Source: Funneliformis mosseae (lineage: Eukaryota > Glomeromycota > Glomeromycetes > Glomerales > Glomeraceae). From it: DNA of 12,623 bases. The stretch spans positions 1-12,623 of the forward strand of contig CAJVPP010003081.1 of the NCBI GenBank assembly GCA_910592005.1. Direction: 5' to 3'. The translations under genes and the position numbers were made by a program. The notes below the pieces were generated by a model. That model was not told the DNA's origin and ran no database searches. It worked only from the letters and a program-made list of their open reading frames with translations. This document shows, piece after piece, positions 1-7,702 of the stretch. Numbering within the stretch: position 1 is the first letter of the stretch; every line of letters begins with the position of its first letter.

Positions 1-1111
1 ATTTATTTCTCATCTATAAGAAATAAATTTATAAATATAATTAAAATTAAATACAAAAATAAAATAAATAAAAAAAAGTAAAATATTTAATAAAATTAAT
101 AAATTTTACCTTTGATTTAAATGATTTATTGATTGAAATATCTAAAGGTTGTAATTGAAATGTTAATCTTCTAGAAATAACAGTAATATTAGTATTTTTT
201 TCTCCAAAACGCCTTTTAACAGAATTAACAATATGTGCTGAAAATAAATCTAAAACTAATAATGATTGTAGATTAGAAAGTCTTTCAGCACGTTTAATCC
301 AAATATTTTCAATCCAATATAACATTTTATTTTCATTCATCTATCCAGTTGGATTAGCACAAACAATAACTTCTTATGGAAAATTTTCTTTTGGAATTTT
401 TTTAAGTTTAAAAATTACAAGAGGTAGAAGTTTAGTTCCATCTACCATACAAGTTAAAACTACTGTAAAATTAGTTTTTTCATGACCTGTTATACGAATA
501 CTAATAGTTTTTACTCTCATTTCATCAACAGTGATATTATTTAGTAAATCAAATGTTAATGGAGTTTCATTCATATTACCAATAAATGCTAAGGGATAAT
601 TATGTTGTATTCGTCTATACATAACAAATGTTAAAAATTCTTGTTGTTTTTCATATAAATTGTTTGGTAAATGCTGAGCAATGGTAGTATAATGATGATT
701 ACTTAAGTTGTTACAGCTCATTAAACCATCCAACCATTTGTTACTAAAAGTAAAAGATTGTACATTAGGACAGAATGCTTACCATTGTGGTTGTTATGCT
801 AAAATTTTTGCTTTTACTTGAATCATATTTCGAAAAACTACTTGCTGGTTACTTCTTCTTTCCTTTATCCACTCAACTAAAGCTACCTCTAAAGCTAGAT
901 ATTTTGGAGGTTTACTATTATTTAAACATTTTAAACTAAGTTGTGCTTTCATAAATTATTCTTTTTTAGATACCTAGTCACGAACTTGTTTAGTTTCAAT
1001 ATTAAATTTAGCTACTGTTCTATTTTTACTATGTCCCTTTTTATGATACATAACTACAGCAAGTTTTTCTCTTACATTCCATACTCTTCGTACTTTTTCT
1101 GATATTCTTGC
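1..1111 (-). pseudogene. pogo/Tigger-like DDE transposase pseudogene, C-terminus beyond window
   Basis: Cut-and-paste transposase of the Tc1/mariner superfamily, pogo branch, acting on its element's ends in the nucleus. One reading frame holds throughout. Near the N-terminus is a CENP-B-type helix-turn-helix (REKLAVVMYHKKGHSKNR, then KQVRD). The second DNA-binding part ends in FSNKWLDGLMSCNNLS. The DDE_1 core follows: GNMNET (569-571 is Asn where the family has Asp), TGHEKTNFTVVLTCMVDGTK, second Asp in VLDLFSAH (248-250), third Asp in LQPLD (140-142), giving DD35D. Six in-frame stops interrupt it: 974-976 TAG, 956-958 TAA, 794-796 TAA, 779-781 TAA, 374-376 TAA and 341-343 TAG; several fall where relatives carry Gln or Trp. 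There is no frameshift in the core. No in-frame ATG lies near the N-terminus except one at 1288 after AT-rich sequence, so the true start is lost or shifted. The family is secure; the exact start is not. Confidence 0.85.
14..109 (-). other. Probable 96-nt spliceosomal intron in the pogo-like transposase
   Basis: Immediately after NKSFKSK the frame turns into AT-rich nonsense ending at a stop at 47-49. At that point the minus strand reads AAG|GTAAAA (donor at 109-108). A pyrimidine-rich tract ending TTTCTTATAG (acceptor at 15-14) precedes ATG AGA AAT AAA. Splicing keeps phase 0 and gives FKSK|MRNK, which continues the family's C-terminal region better than the unspliced reading. The sites and phase are seen directly; splicing itself is inferred. 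Confidence 0.6.
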
Positions 1112-1452
1112 ATAGTTGGTATTTTTATTTGCACACAGACCTATATTACTTATGACAAAGTTGTAAAGAAATGGCAAATTTATGTTGTGATTATAAGGAT
1201 AAAAAAAACCAAAAAAAGGTTTAAAGTCAAAAAAAAAGATCAAAATTAAAATAAATAAAATTTTAATTGCATTATCTGTGAAATTCATTCATATCATATA
1301 ATATATTATGACTTTATTTCAAAGGAATGTTAAAAATTTAAAAATTTGAAAGTAAAAAAAGATGATCAATAATTATGATTAATATTCCCCTTTTATTGTA
1401 TTTCCATTATGTAATATTCCTTTATGTAGTACCTTTCTCTGAATGTAGGACC

Positions 1453-1500
1453 CCAGGTACTATTCAAAATTAAGCTTAGATTTGCTTGAATAGTACCTGG
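1453..1500. repeat. Perfect 15-bp inverted repeat (hairpin) upstream of the pogo-like gene
   Basis: CCAGGTACTATTCAA at 1453-1467 is matched exactly by its reverse complement at 1486-1500, with an 18-nt loop. A GGTACT motif recurs just outside (1499-1504), and AGTACC lies inside a related string near 1429. The hairpin lies on the 5' side of the minus-strand transposase, where the element's terminal or subterminal repeats would be expected. The other element end is outside the window, so this role is only a guess. Confidence 0.65.
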
Positions 1501-1567
1501 TACTAATATCAGCACTATACAGTAGATTATAGATTATAGAGTAATGTCTATCCACCCTTCTTACGAT

Positions 1568-1583
1568 TATATATATATATATA
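1568..1583. repeat. (TA)8 microsatellite
   Basis: Eight uninterrupted TA dinucleotides followed by CACCC. It is a simple repeat with no evident function. Confidence 0.9.
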
Positions 1584-2032
1584 CACCCTTTTTTTATAGG
1601 TAAAAAAATGGCTTACATATTACTATATTAGAGTTTATTGTTAATGTGACGAAGTTAACAAATAGATTTTACCTCCTTAATTTTCTATAATTGTTTTCAT
1701 GATCTAATTACCTAATGTAACAAAGTAATAAATAGCATTAAAAAAAGATTTTTGTTTACGATTAAAGACTTCTGGTTAAACATTATTTTCGTAATATATT
1801 AAGCAGAAATATAATTTAATGAAGAGGTTTAAATTCATGTTCTTTTATCTTATAAGAAAGTATGAAATTTATGGCGAAGAATAGAAATTCATTATACTAA
1901 CCAGTCTCTTTAGGGTTGAGTGCTTAAGCTAATTGCTGTGAAAAAGTATAAAGTATAAATCCTATTAGCTTCTTTTTTCTTTCAGATAAAAAACACTATA
2001 TAAAATAGATAATAATACTGGCTAAACTCTCC

Positions 2033-2347
2033 ATGATTTTTTTTGTACACAATTCTACTAAATATTTAACTTCAAAATTCACAGTGAAGGAGATTATAGC
2101 AGTTTTCAGGTTAAATGCGAATGATTCAACAAAGATCATCTATCTTAAGATTAAAGTCTTCATCCTATTAGATCAGACTATTCAAATCTAAATTAATGAT
2201 TTCAAAACTGACGATGTAATTTTTTTAAAGGAGAAGTTCATCGCTTATTCTAGATACTATTCTGTATGTACAATTTCTGTCAAAAGTAATGGTAATGAGA
2301 ATATTGCTTCTTACGTAAATCACAATATCTCTGTTATCCTAATTTAG
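2033..2347 (+). pseudogene. Decayed reading frame of unknown function, piece 1
   Basis: An ATG at 2033 opens a frame that reads MIFFVHNSTKYLTSKF onward for 52 codons to TAA at 2189. It continues in the same frame without another stop to TAG at 2345 (about 104 codons in total, one internal stop). That is more open than random DNA this AT-rich would be, and the residues are mixed and protein-like (VKEIIAVFRLN, DDVIFLKEKFIAYSRYYSV). I do not recognise the family. The alternation of hydrophobic strands with short polar turns would suit a small beta-rich domain, possibly OB-like, but no diagnostic motif is visible. The first stop follows QTIQI. It may be an accessory ORF of the downstream transposon or a captured host fragment. 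Confidence 0.4.
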
Positions 2348-2843
2348 CTTATTGTTTATTAAACTAAATTAGATAATGGAATATTTAAATAAAAAAAATA
2401 AATTAAAATCCTTTTGAACTTTTTTATTACTCACTGAAATCACAATATCATTAACATCTATTAAAATGAGTCGTAAAGTTATAAAGTTTCTTTGAAATAG
2501 AAACATATAATATTTGGGCTATTTTTTTAAAACATAAAATAAATTTCAAATGAAATTTTTTTTAATAAAGAAATAGGATAATTTAAATAACTCAATATTA
2601 TTTAACTGTATTAATAGCATGCTAATCAAATTCAAGCATGTATTAATGTAAATGGAAAACATACTACATATTAATTATCTAATAAAATTTATAATTATTG
2701 TATTTATCTTTATTTTAAAAAAAAATTACCTATATTTGATATAAAATTATATGTATAAGATTAAAAAAACCATCTGCCATTACTTTTAATGGGAACTGTA
2801 TAGTATAATTCTTTGAACTTTTTACTATGCTTTATTTTTAAAT
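2348..2843. other. AT-rich non-coding interruption with a 13-bp direct repeat
   Basis: No supported gene. AAATCACAATATC occurs at 2317-2329 and again at 2437-2449, exactly 120 bp apart, which could mark a small insertion with target duplication. Inside lies an imperfect inverted repeat (TTATCCTAATTTAG against CTAAATTAGATAA, about 2335-2377). A TTGAACTTTTT string appears near 2415 and again near 2814. The stretch separates two pieces of what may be the same broken reading frame. Confidence 0.4.
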
Positions 2844-3364
2844 TTGCTAACCTTTATGAATAACATAAAGGTCAATGCCACTTTTATCAAGATCTTGAAA
2901 AATATAGATTTTGATCTTATATTACCGATTGGTCTGAATGTGATATTTGTAAGTATTATAATGAAAATAGTAAAGAACTTTAATGGGAAATCAGTCCTTG
3001 ATTTTTATATAAAAGAAAATCTTAGTGATATAGTGGCTGTTACCTATAAATCGCACAAAAGTCATGTGACTTTAAAAATTTATAAATTAAAATTAAAACA
3101 ATTTTAGGCAAATTTAAACTGATAAAATTATAGATCAACACATGCTTAATACTATTATCGGTTTATTTTTTCAAGAAATTATAAAATTTTCAGAGCTATT
3201 ACAATTTAAAGTTTAAGAATTTTTCATATGACATATATTGTAAAATGGGAAATTTCAGACTGAAGATCAATGATATTTAAGTGAAATTTTCACATGAAAT
3301 TTGGAATTTCGTTCACATTTTGATCAATTTTAACATCAATGACTTATTCATCAAAGAGAAATCT
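2844..3364 (+). pseudogene. Decayed reading frame of unknown function, piece 2
   Basis: The frame from 2844 is open for 87 codons and contains KVNATFIKILKNIDFDL, then ILPIGLNVIF, NGKSVLDFYIKENLSD and VTYKSHKSHVTLK. It then ends at TAG (3105-3107) and fragments into short pieces in other frames (for example FRLKINDI and NFNINDLFIKEKS up to about 3364). KVNATFIKI resembles the SVCTISVKS stretch of the piece at 2033-2347, so the two pieces may be one interrupted gene or two related copies. The family is not recognised. The coding signal comes from length and composition only; no catalytic motif is visible. It lies directly upstream of, and on the same strand as, the second DDE transposase, and its last part runs into that gene's acidic N-terminal region, so it could belong to the same transposon. 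Confidence 0.4.
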
Positions 3365-4951
3365 ATGGTTAAAGAGCAAAGATGAGATAATAATGGAAAG
3401 TTTGCAAAGAAACTACGAGTTAATGATGATTAGGAAGATGAAAATGACAGTGGATGAAACGAAATTGAATTACCAAATGAAAACGAAAATAAAAGTAAGT
3501 TAGTTTAGTTAAATAATGCACACCTGAAATAAAAGAAATGTGGACTTTACCTTACTGAAACAACTAAAAAATCAACTTATTTCGATAAATATGGGCCAAG
3601 TGATTCTTTTACAAAAGTAGCAAAAGGAACTATGAATATTTTAATACTTATAATAAACAAGCAACTCCAGATGATTTTGATGAAGTTTTGGATGATATGG
3701 AAAATGAATATAATGATCAGCTTGATATAAATGAAAGGATTGAAAGTTTGAGAATTGAATTTAAAGAAAACTAAAAAAAATTATCTGTGTCTGAATTCAA
3801 CAAAAAACGAGCAATCTTTGAATATTTGAGAAAACTGGATGATGATGGAAAAGATAAGATAATGGCTAGTAAAGAAGCTGCACAATTGGTTTTTATTGAA
3901 AGTGCTCCCTATAGAGTACGAACTATTCATTATTAGGCCAATTATTGGCTCAAAAATAATCATCTTTCAATAAGCCGTTAAGGTAAGCATCAAAAGACAA
4001 TACAGCTAATAGATGATGAAGATATAGTAGAAGAATGCCACATTTAGATTCGTTCACAAGGTGGAAAAACTACTCCACTAAAATTCAAAGCATTTATTAA
4101 AGAAAAATTGCTTGTTCATTCAGGAGTCATGAAAAAAAAACCATCAGTACAAAAACTGCGACACAATGGCTCAATGTACTTGGATATTTTTTTCAGTCAC
4201 AAAAGTAAAGTGTGATATTATAAATTACAAAATTCATTAAACTATTTATCATTACTAATATTACATGATGTTGTATAAGACATATACTATGATGACTATG
4301 AGCGTCCTGACATTTTAAAATATTGGCAAACTTTTTTAGATAAAATCTATGGCTATGAGAAGTATATAGCAAATACGAAGGTGAAAATATAGAACGGATA
4401 CCGCTGACATTAGAAACTAGCAAAAAGGAATTAATTTTTGTAACTCATAATGAGTATATATTTTACTCCAATGACGAAAAGTGAGGCATATAGGCGAAGT
4501 CTAAAGAATTACCTTTATGTAAGAAGAAAAATTAGCGTTCTATTATGGTTAGTGAATTTCTGTCTGAAGAATGTGGTCAGTTTAAATTAAATCCACAGCA
4601 ATATCAAGAAAATCCTTTCATACCTGAAGAAGTTCGAGCTTATCTTCAATCAGGAAAAGATTAGGAAGGATACTGGATGAGTGAACATCTAATTAAACAA
4701 GTGAAAACAAAGGCAATCCCAATTGTTAAAACTATTTTTCCAAACTGTATTGCTTTGTTTGCATTTAATAATAGTTCAAACCATGTGGTATTTAGATCTG
4801 ATGCACTTATGGCAAGTAGAATGAACCTGAAATCTGAAGGCAAGTAACTGAAAATGAGAGACACAATTTTTGGACCAGATAATCAGCATCAATCAATGGT
4901 CAATAAAAATAATAAACTAAAGGAATGAAGCAGGTTTTAGTTGAACATGAT
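3365..4951 (+). pseudogene. IS630/Tc1-like DDE transposase pseudogene, 5' part
   Basis: Large transposase in pieces. In order: an acidic linker (NENENK), STYFDKYGPSDSFTKVAKGT, an acidic helical stretch, a helix-turn-helix-like region (KEAAQLVFIESAPYRVRTIHY), GKHQKTIQLIDDEDI, KTATQWLNVLGYFF, ERPDILKYWQTFLDKIY, then the catalytic domain. The first catalytic Asp is Asn (THNE, 4449-4451) and so is the second (FAFNNSSNH, 4767-4769). In-frame stops include 3772 TAA, 3934 TAG, 3979 TAA, 4045 TAG and 4213 TGA. Two more replace probable Trp codons in EK-stop-GI-stop-AK. Frames shift near 3640, at an A9 run near 4132-4140, near 4205, near 4377 and near 4920. The gene ends abruptly in the 8-bp target site and resumes after the inserted element at 5813. 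The N-terminal limit is uncertain; I took the ATG at 3365 because the acidic linker is in its frame. Confidence 0.75.
4944..4951. repeat. Left 8-bp target site duplication of hAT-like copy 1
   Basis: AACATGAT immediately precedes the TAAAGCTC terminus. Its partner AACGTGAT follows the other terminus at 5805-5812; the single difference is a CG to CA change. Removing the element and one copy restores the transposase frame exactly. Confidence 0.8.
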
Positions 4952-5032
4952 TAAAGCTCTGAATAGTTCAGATTAATCTGAAAATTTTCAGTTCAGATTA
5001 ACTTCGGTTCAGTTTCAGATTGCAAAAAATTC

Positions 5033-5126
5033 AATCTGAAAATTTTTGGTTCAGTTCAGATTTTTTTTAGATTATAAATCTAATCCAAATCGAAAAAAAT
5101 CTGAACTGAACTGAAAATTTTAGATT
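5033..5126. repeat. Left-arm hairpin of copy 1
   Basis: A long inverted repeat of about 38 nt per arm around an AT-rich centre (AGATTATAAATCTAAT). It starts 81 bp from the element end, exactly as in the other copy. Pairing is slightly more eroded here than in copy 2, mostly by transitions. Confidence 0.7.
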
Positions 5127-5141
5127 AATCCGAAATTTCAG

Positions 5142-5628
5142 ATCGTTTGGAACAATTAAATTTATCGTTTCAAACAAATGATAAAAGAATCGTTCGATTA
5201 GAATGATGAAATTATCGTTTTAAACGAACGATAAGAAAATCGTTCAATTGGAATGATATTTTAATCATTTCAAATAAACGATAATAGAATCGTTCAATTA
5301 GAATGATCAAAATATCGTTCCAAATGAACGATAAAAGAATCGTTCAATTTGAACGATCAAAATATCATTTCAAATGAACGATAATAGAATCGTTCAATTA
5401 GAACGATGAAATTATCATTTCAAACGAACGATAAAAGAATCGTTCAATTGAAACGATCAAAATATCGTTCTAAATAAACGATAAGAAAATCGTTCAATTG
5501 GAATGATCAAAATATCATTTTAAATGAACGATAAGAAAATCGTTTAATTGGAACGATCAAATTATCGTTCTAAATGAATGATAAAAGAATCGTTCAATTA
5601 AATGATTGAAGTTATCATTCCAAATGAT
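5142..5628. repeat. Palindromic minisatellite of copy 1 (487 bp)
   Basis: Cores of the type ATCGTTCAATTGGAACGAT alternate with their reverse complements, separated by 6-7-nt spacers of two kinds (AAAAGA or AAGAAA types, and TCAAAAT/TGAAATT types). The half-unit is about 25 bp and the full unit about 50 bp, giving roughly 19-20 half-units. Many CG positions have become CA or TG. The array starts and ends with ATCGTTTGGAA-like strings in inverted orientation. Confidence 0.9.
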
Positions 5629-5804
5629 CTAAAATTTCAGATTAATCTGAAATTTTTGGTTCAGTTCAGATTTTTACTGGTTTACGGTTCGATTCAGTTT
5701 CAGATTGGCATTTTTAAGATTTTTAATCTGAACCAAACTGAAATTTTTGATTCAGTTTCAGATTGGTCTATAATCTGAACTGAACTGAACTGTTCAAAGC
5801 ATTA

Positions 5805-5812
5805 AACGTGAT
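5805..5812. repeat. Right 8-bp target site duplication of hAT-like copy 1
   Basis: AACGTGAT directly follows GCATTA, the right element end. It matches AACATGAT at 4944-4951 with one transition. Confidence 0.8.
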
Positions 5813-6275
5813 TTGTAAAAAAATAGGTTAAATGCCGATTGTCAATTGTGTAAGGATAAAATAGAAGATATAAATCAGACTGATTGTTGCGTACAGAGAA
5901 TCATTTCACTACAGCCAGATTTTTTATTCCAAAAAGTGCATTAGAGAAAGTAATAATAGAAGCTAGGCATAAATGTATCTTTTACCCAAAGTTTCATTAT
6001 GAGCTGAATTTCATTGAACGATATTGAGGGTAACAAAAAGATTTGCTCAAGAGAACTGTGACTATTCTTGGTCAGGCTTACAACGTGTTGTTCTTGCTGC
6101 CTTAGAATTTGTTAATACAATTACAATAAGAAAATTTGCCAAAAAGGTATGACGCTATATAGATTTATATAAAAAAGGAATCACAGATAAATTGGTAGAA
6201 TATGCTACCAAAAAATATAAATCTCACTATTGTATTTCTGAATATGTATTGGCAGAATTAAATGAAGTATTATAA
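5813..6275 (+). pseudogene. IS630/Tc1-like DDE transposase pseudogene, 3' part
   Basis: Continuation of the gene broken at 4951, in register once the inserted element and one 8-bp duplication are removed. It holds a Cys-rich segment (NADCQLCKDK ... QTDCCVQRIISLQPDF), then CIFYPKFHYELNFIERY with the third acidic catalytic residue Glu intact (6016-6018). The Trp expected two residues later is TGA (6025-6027). After a frame slip at an A-run (6034-6038) it reads AQENCDYSWSGLQRV and TITIRKFAKKV, a TGA where relatives have Trp, then RYIDLYKKGITDKL, EYATKKYKSH and a terminal TAA at 6273-6275. Another one-base slip sits at the A-run 5931-5935. The C-terminal end looks natural, so this is probably the original stop. 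The protein could not have been functional after these changes. Confidence 0.75.
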
Positions 6276-6495
6276 AATAAAATACAGTAAATGTGGTTTC
6301 GCAAAAAAATGCAATTTCACATAAATTAATATTAAATCACGTGAATATCACGTGGTGATCAGTATCTAAAATTTCGGACTAGTGCAGTTTATAGGTGACA
6401 ACTACCATAGGAAACTGCATGAATTTTAGGTGAAAGTTAGGCATTATCTGAATCTTAAGTATCTCTCTAATAAAACAAATTTGATAAATCAAAGC
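6276..6495. other. 3' flank of the second DDE unit with palindromes, candidate element end
   Basis: Non-coding. It holds an imperfect hairpin (GTGGTTTCGCA ... TGCAATTTCAC, about 6293-6320), two CACGTG palindromes 11 bp apart (6338-6343 and 6349-6354) and an 8-bp inverted repeat TGCAGTTT/AAACTGCA (6383-6390 and 6412-6419). Such clustered dyads just after a transposase gene could be the element's terminal repeat. I found no matching partner between 1112 and 2032, so the boundary is unproven. Confidence 0.35.
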
Positions 6496-6873
6496 ATGAG
6501 ATCCATAACTATAATACTTGTAAAATTGATTAATTATAAACTAGCTATGGTTAATAAAACAATATAATAGGAAATCTTGTCTAAAAAATATATGCTTGAC
6601 TTAGAAGACATTTCTCTAATATCTACCAATTATAATAATATTAACAATTAGCAAGCGTTAAACATCTCATGGCTTAATCTGCAAAGAACAGGTTGCAGAG
6701 ATAGTAGCAGGTTACTTAGAAGTATAACATCACGATCAAGAAAAGGGGAAAATACTTTAGCTTAGATGGGATTGCTAAAAAATTAGAACTTTGCATCCGC
6801 TCTGAAAGCAAATCCTATCCTGGCTATGAATATTACTACAGCAGATGATAACCCTTTATAAGATCAAGAGTAA
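6496..6873 (+). pseudogene. Possible decayed ORF of unknown function
   Basis: From an ATG at 6496 one frame reads LDLEDISLIS, WLNLQRTGCRDSSRLLRS and ALKANPILAMNITTADDNP to a final TAA at 6871. It is broken by TAA 6565, TAG 6568, TAG 6649, TAG 6763, TAG 6784 and TAA 6859. No TGA occurs, and the stretch is less AT-rich than its surroundings. A second frame is also open for about 30 codons (FSLDGIAKKLELCIRSESK), so the true frame, or whether it was ever coding, is open. No family is recognised. It lies between the second DDE unit and the second hAT-like element and could be a remnant of a host exon or of another transposon. Confidence 0.25.
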
Positions 6874-7613
6874 TAATTCTTTTATAAAAAATATTCAGTT
6901 TTATATTAATATGAAATAATTTGATAAAAGAAAATCTGAAGTTTTTTTATACCAGTTAGAGCCTAATTTGAAAAAGCAGTTTCTAATTTTTTTTAAATTT
7001 TTTAATTTCAATTTTGTAAAATTACAAAGGTTTTTATAATGCATTATCTAAAATTCTAATAGTTCATTAAATAATTAATTAAATAAAAATAAAATATATA
7101 ATTTTAAGAACATGTTATGCCTATTATTTTTAAATAAATTAATTTTAAAATAAATAATAAAGTCTTTATAAGAAATTGATCTAAGCCATCACTTTAAGCA
7201 CAAAATAAAATATGTTGTAAAGTAATATATATTTATTTTTTTTATATTATTTAAATAAAATTTAAAACCCTTAAATACATAATAAAATATGTTATCAAAA
7301 CGCAGAAAATCGTAAAAAAGACTAAGATATATTTTTTAATATTTCTTATAAATATCTCTGAAAATATTCATTTTATTGTGAAAAACAAAAATAAAAAAAC
7401 AAATATAATTTTTATTTATATTTAAAATTAATATTTTATTTTTATAGAATTTATTACAAATTATTTATTTTCAGATTTTCAAAAAAAAGAAAAGAATAAT
7501 ATCTATAATCTATTACTTTATCATATAAGAAAGTAAAAAAAAAGAGATTATAGCTTATTTAATCCACAACATATATATCTTCAATAATTAATATAAGACT
7601 ATATTAGACTTCA
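6874..7613. other. AT-rich intergenic DNA, nothing identified
   Basis: Long A/T runs with no supported ORF. An 8-bp inverted repeat CTATAATC/GATTATAG surrounds about 7503-7550, and a TTATCATATAAGAAAGTA string at about 7516-7534 resembles one near 1846-1863; both may be chance in such sequence. The right part would be the leader of the Helitron gene before the second hAT-like insertion. A TAA at 7589, in the frame of the ATG at 7616, limits any upstream extension of that gene. Confidence 0.5.
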
Positions 7614-7621
7614 CGATGAAT
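7614..7621. repeat. Left 8-bp target site duplication of hAT-like copy 2
   Basis: CGATGAAT is identical to 9190-9197. The next upstream base, A, also matches the last base of the element's right end, so either base assignment is possible there. Confidence 0.85.
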
Positions 7622-7702
7622 TAAAGCTCTGAACGGTTCAGATTAATCCGAAAATTTTCAGTTTAGATTAACTTCAGTTCGGTTTCGAATTGCAAAAATT
7701 TC

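Larger units (their letters stand above)
1112..2032. other. Non-coding stretch between the pogo-like and second DDE units
   Basis: I found no convincing gene here. Minus-strand frames near 1112-1288 are open only because the DNA is AT-rich; they encode Phe/Ile/Leu runs. The stretch holds a perfect hairpin (1453-1500), a TA microsatellite (1568-1583) and two loosely similar direct copies of a motif starting TAATGT (about 1640-1667 and 1713-1739). A polypyrimidine-CAG string at about 1968-1984 looks like a 3' splice site just before the ATG at 2033, but no convincing upstream exon is visible. Confidence 0.5.
4952..5804. mobile_element. Non-autonomous hAT-like foldback element, copy 1 (853 bp)
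   Basis: The ends are TAAAGCTCTGAA on the left and, read inward from the right, TAATGCTTTGAA. They form terminal inverted repeats of about 20 bp. Both ends fit the YARNG start known for hAT elements, and the flanking duplication is 8 bp, the hAT size. Structure: a 190-bp left arm rich in TTCAGTTC/GAACTGAA motifs with a large hairpin (5033-5126), a palindromic minisatellite (5142-5628), and a right arm of 176 bp. The arm edges bordering the array are inverted copies of each other. There is no coding capacity, so transposase would come from elsewhere. It shares arms with the copy at 7622-9189; in the left arm I count roughly 20 differences, nearly all transitions. P-like or other 8-bp-duplicating superfamilies are the alternatives. 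That it is an inserted element is well supported; the superfamily is inferred. Confidence 0.8.

Noticed and set aside
341..976. Reassigned genetic code (TAA/TAG read as Gln)
   Set aside because: Many in-frame stops do fall where Gln is expected. But others replace Trp or Arg (including TGA), Asp to Asn and Gly to Glu changes occur at catalytic sites, and frameshifts are present. C:G to T:A decay explains all of these together.
1112..1288. N-terminal extension of the pogo-like protein to the ATG at 1288
   Set aside because: The added residues are Phe/Ile/Leu runs from AT-rich DNA, unlike the family. The conserved part begins near 1111.
1968..2032. Intron ending in the TTCTTTCAG string before the ATG at 2033
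   Set aside because: The acceptor-like string is good, but no upstream exon or convincing donor and branch combination could be found.
3781..4864. Minus-strand ORFs at 3781-3963, 4193-4423 and 4661-4864
   Set aside because: They lie antisense to the recognisable plus-strand DDE transposase and show no motif.
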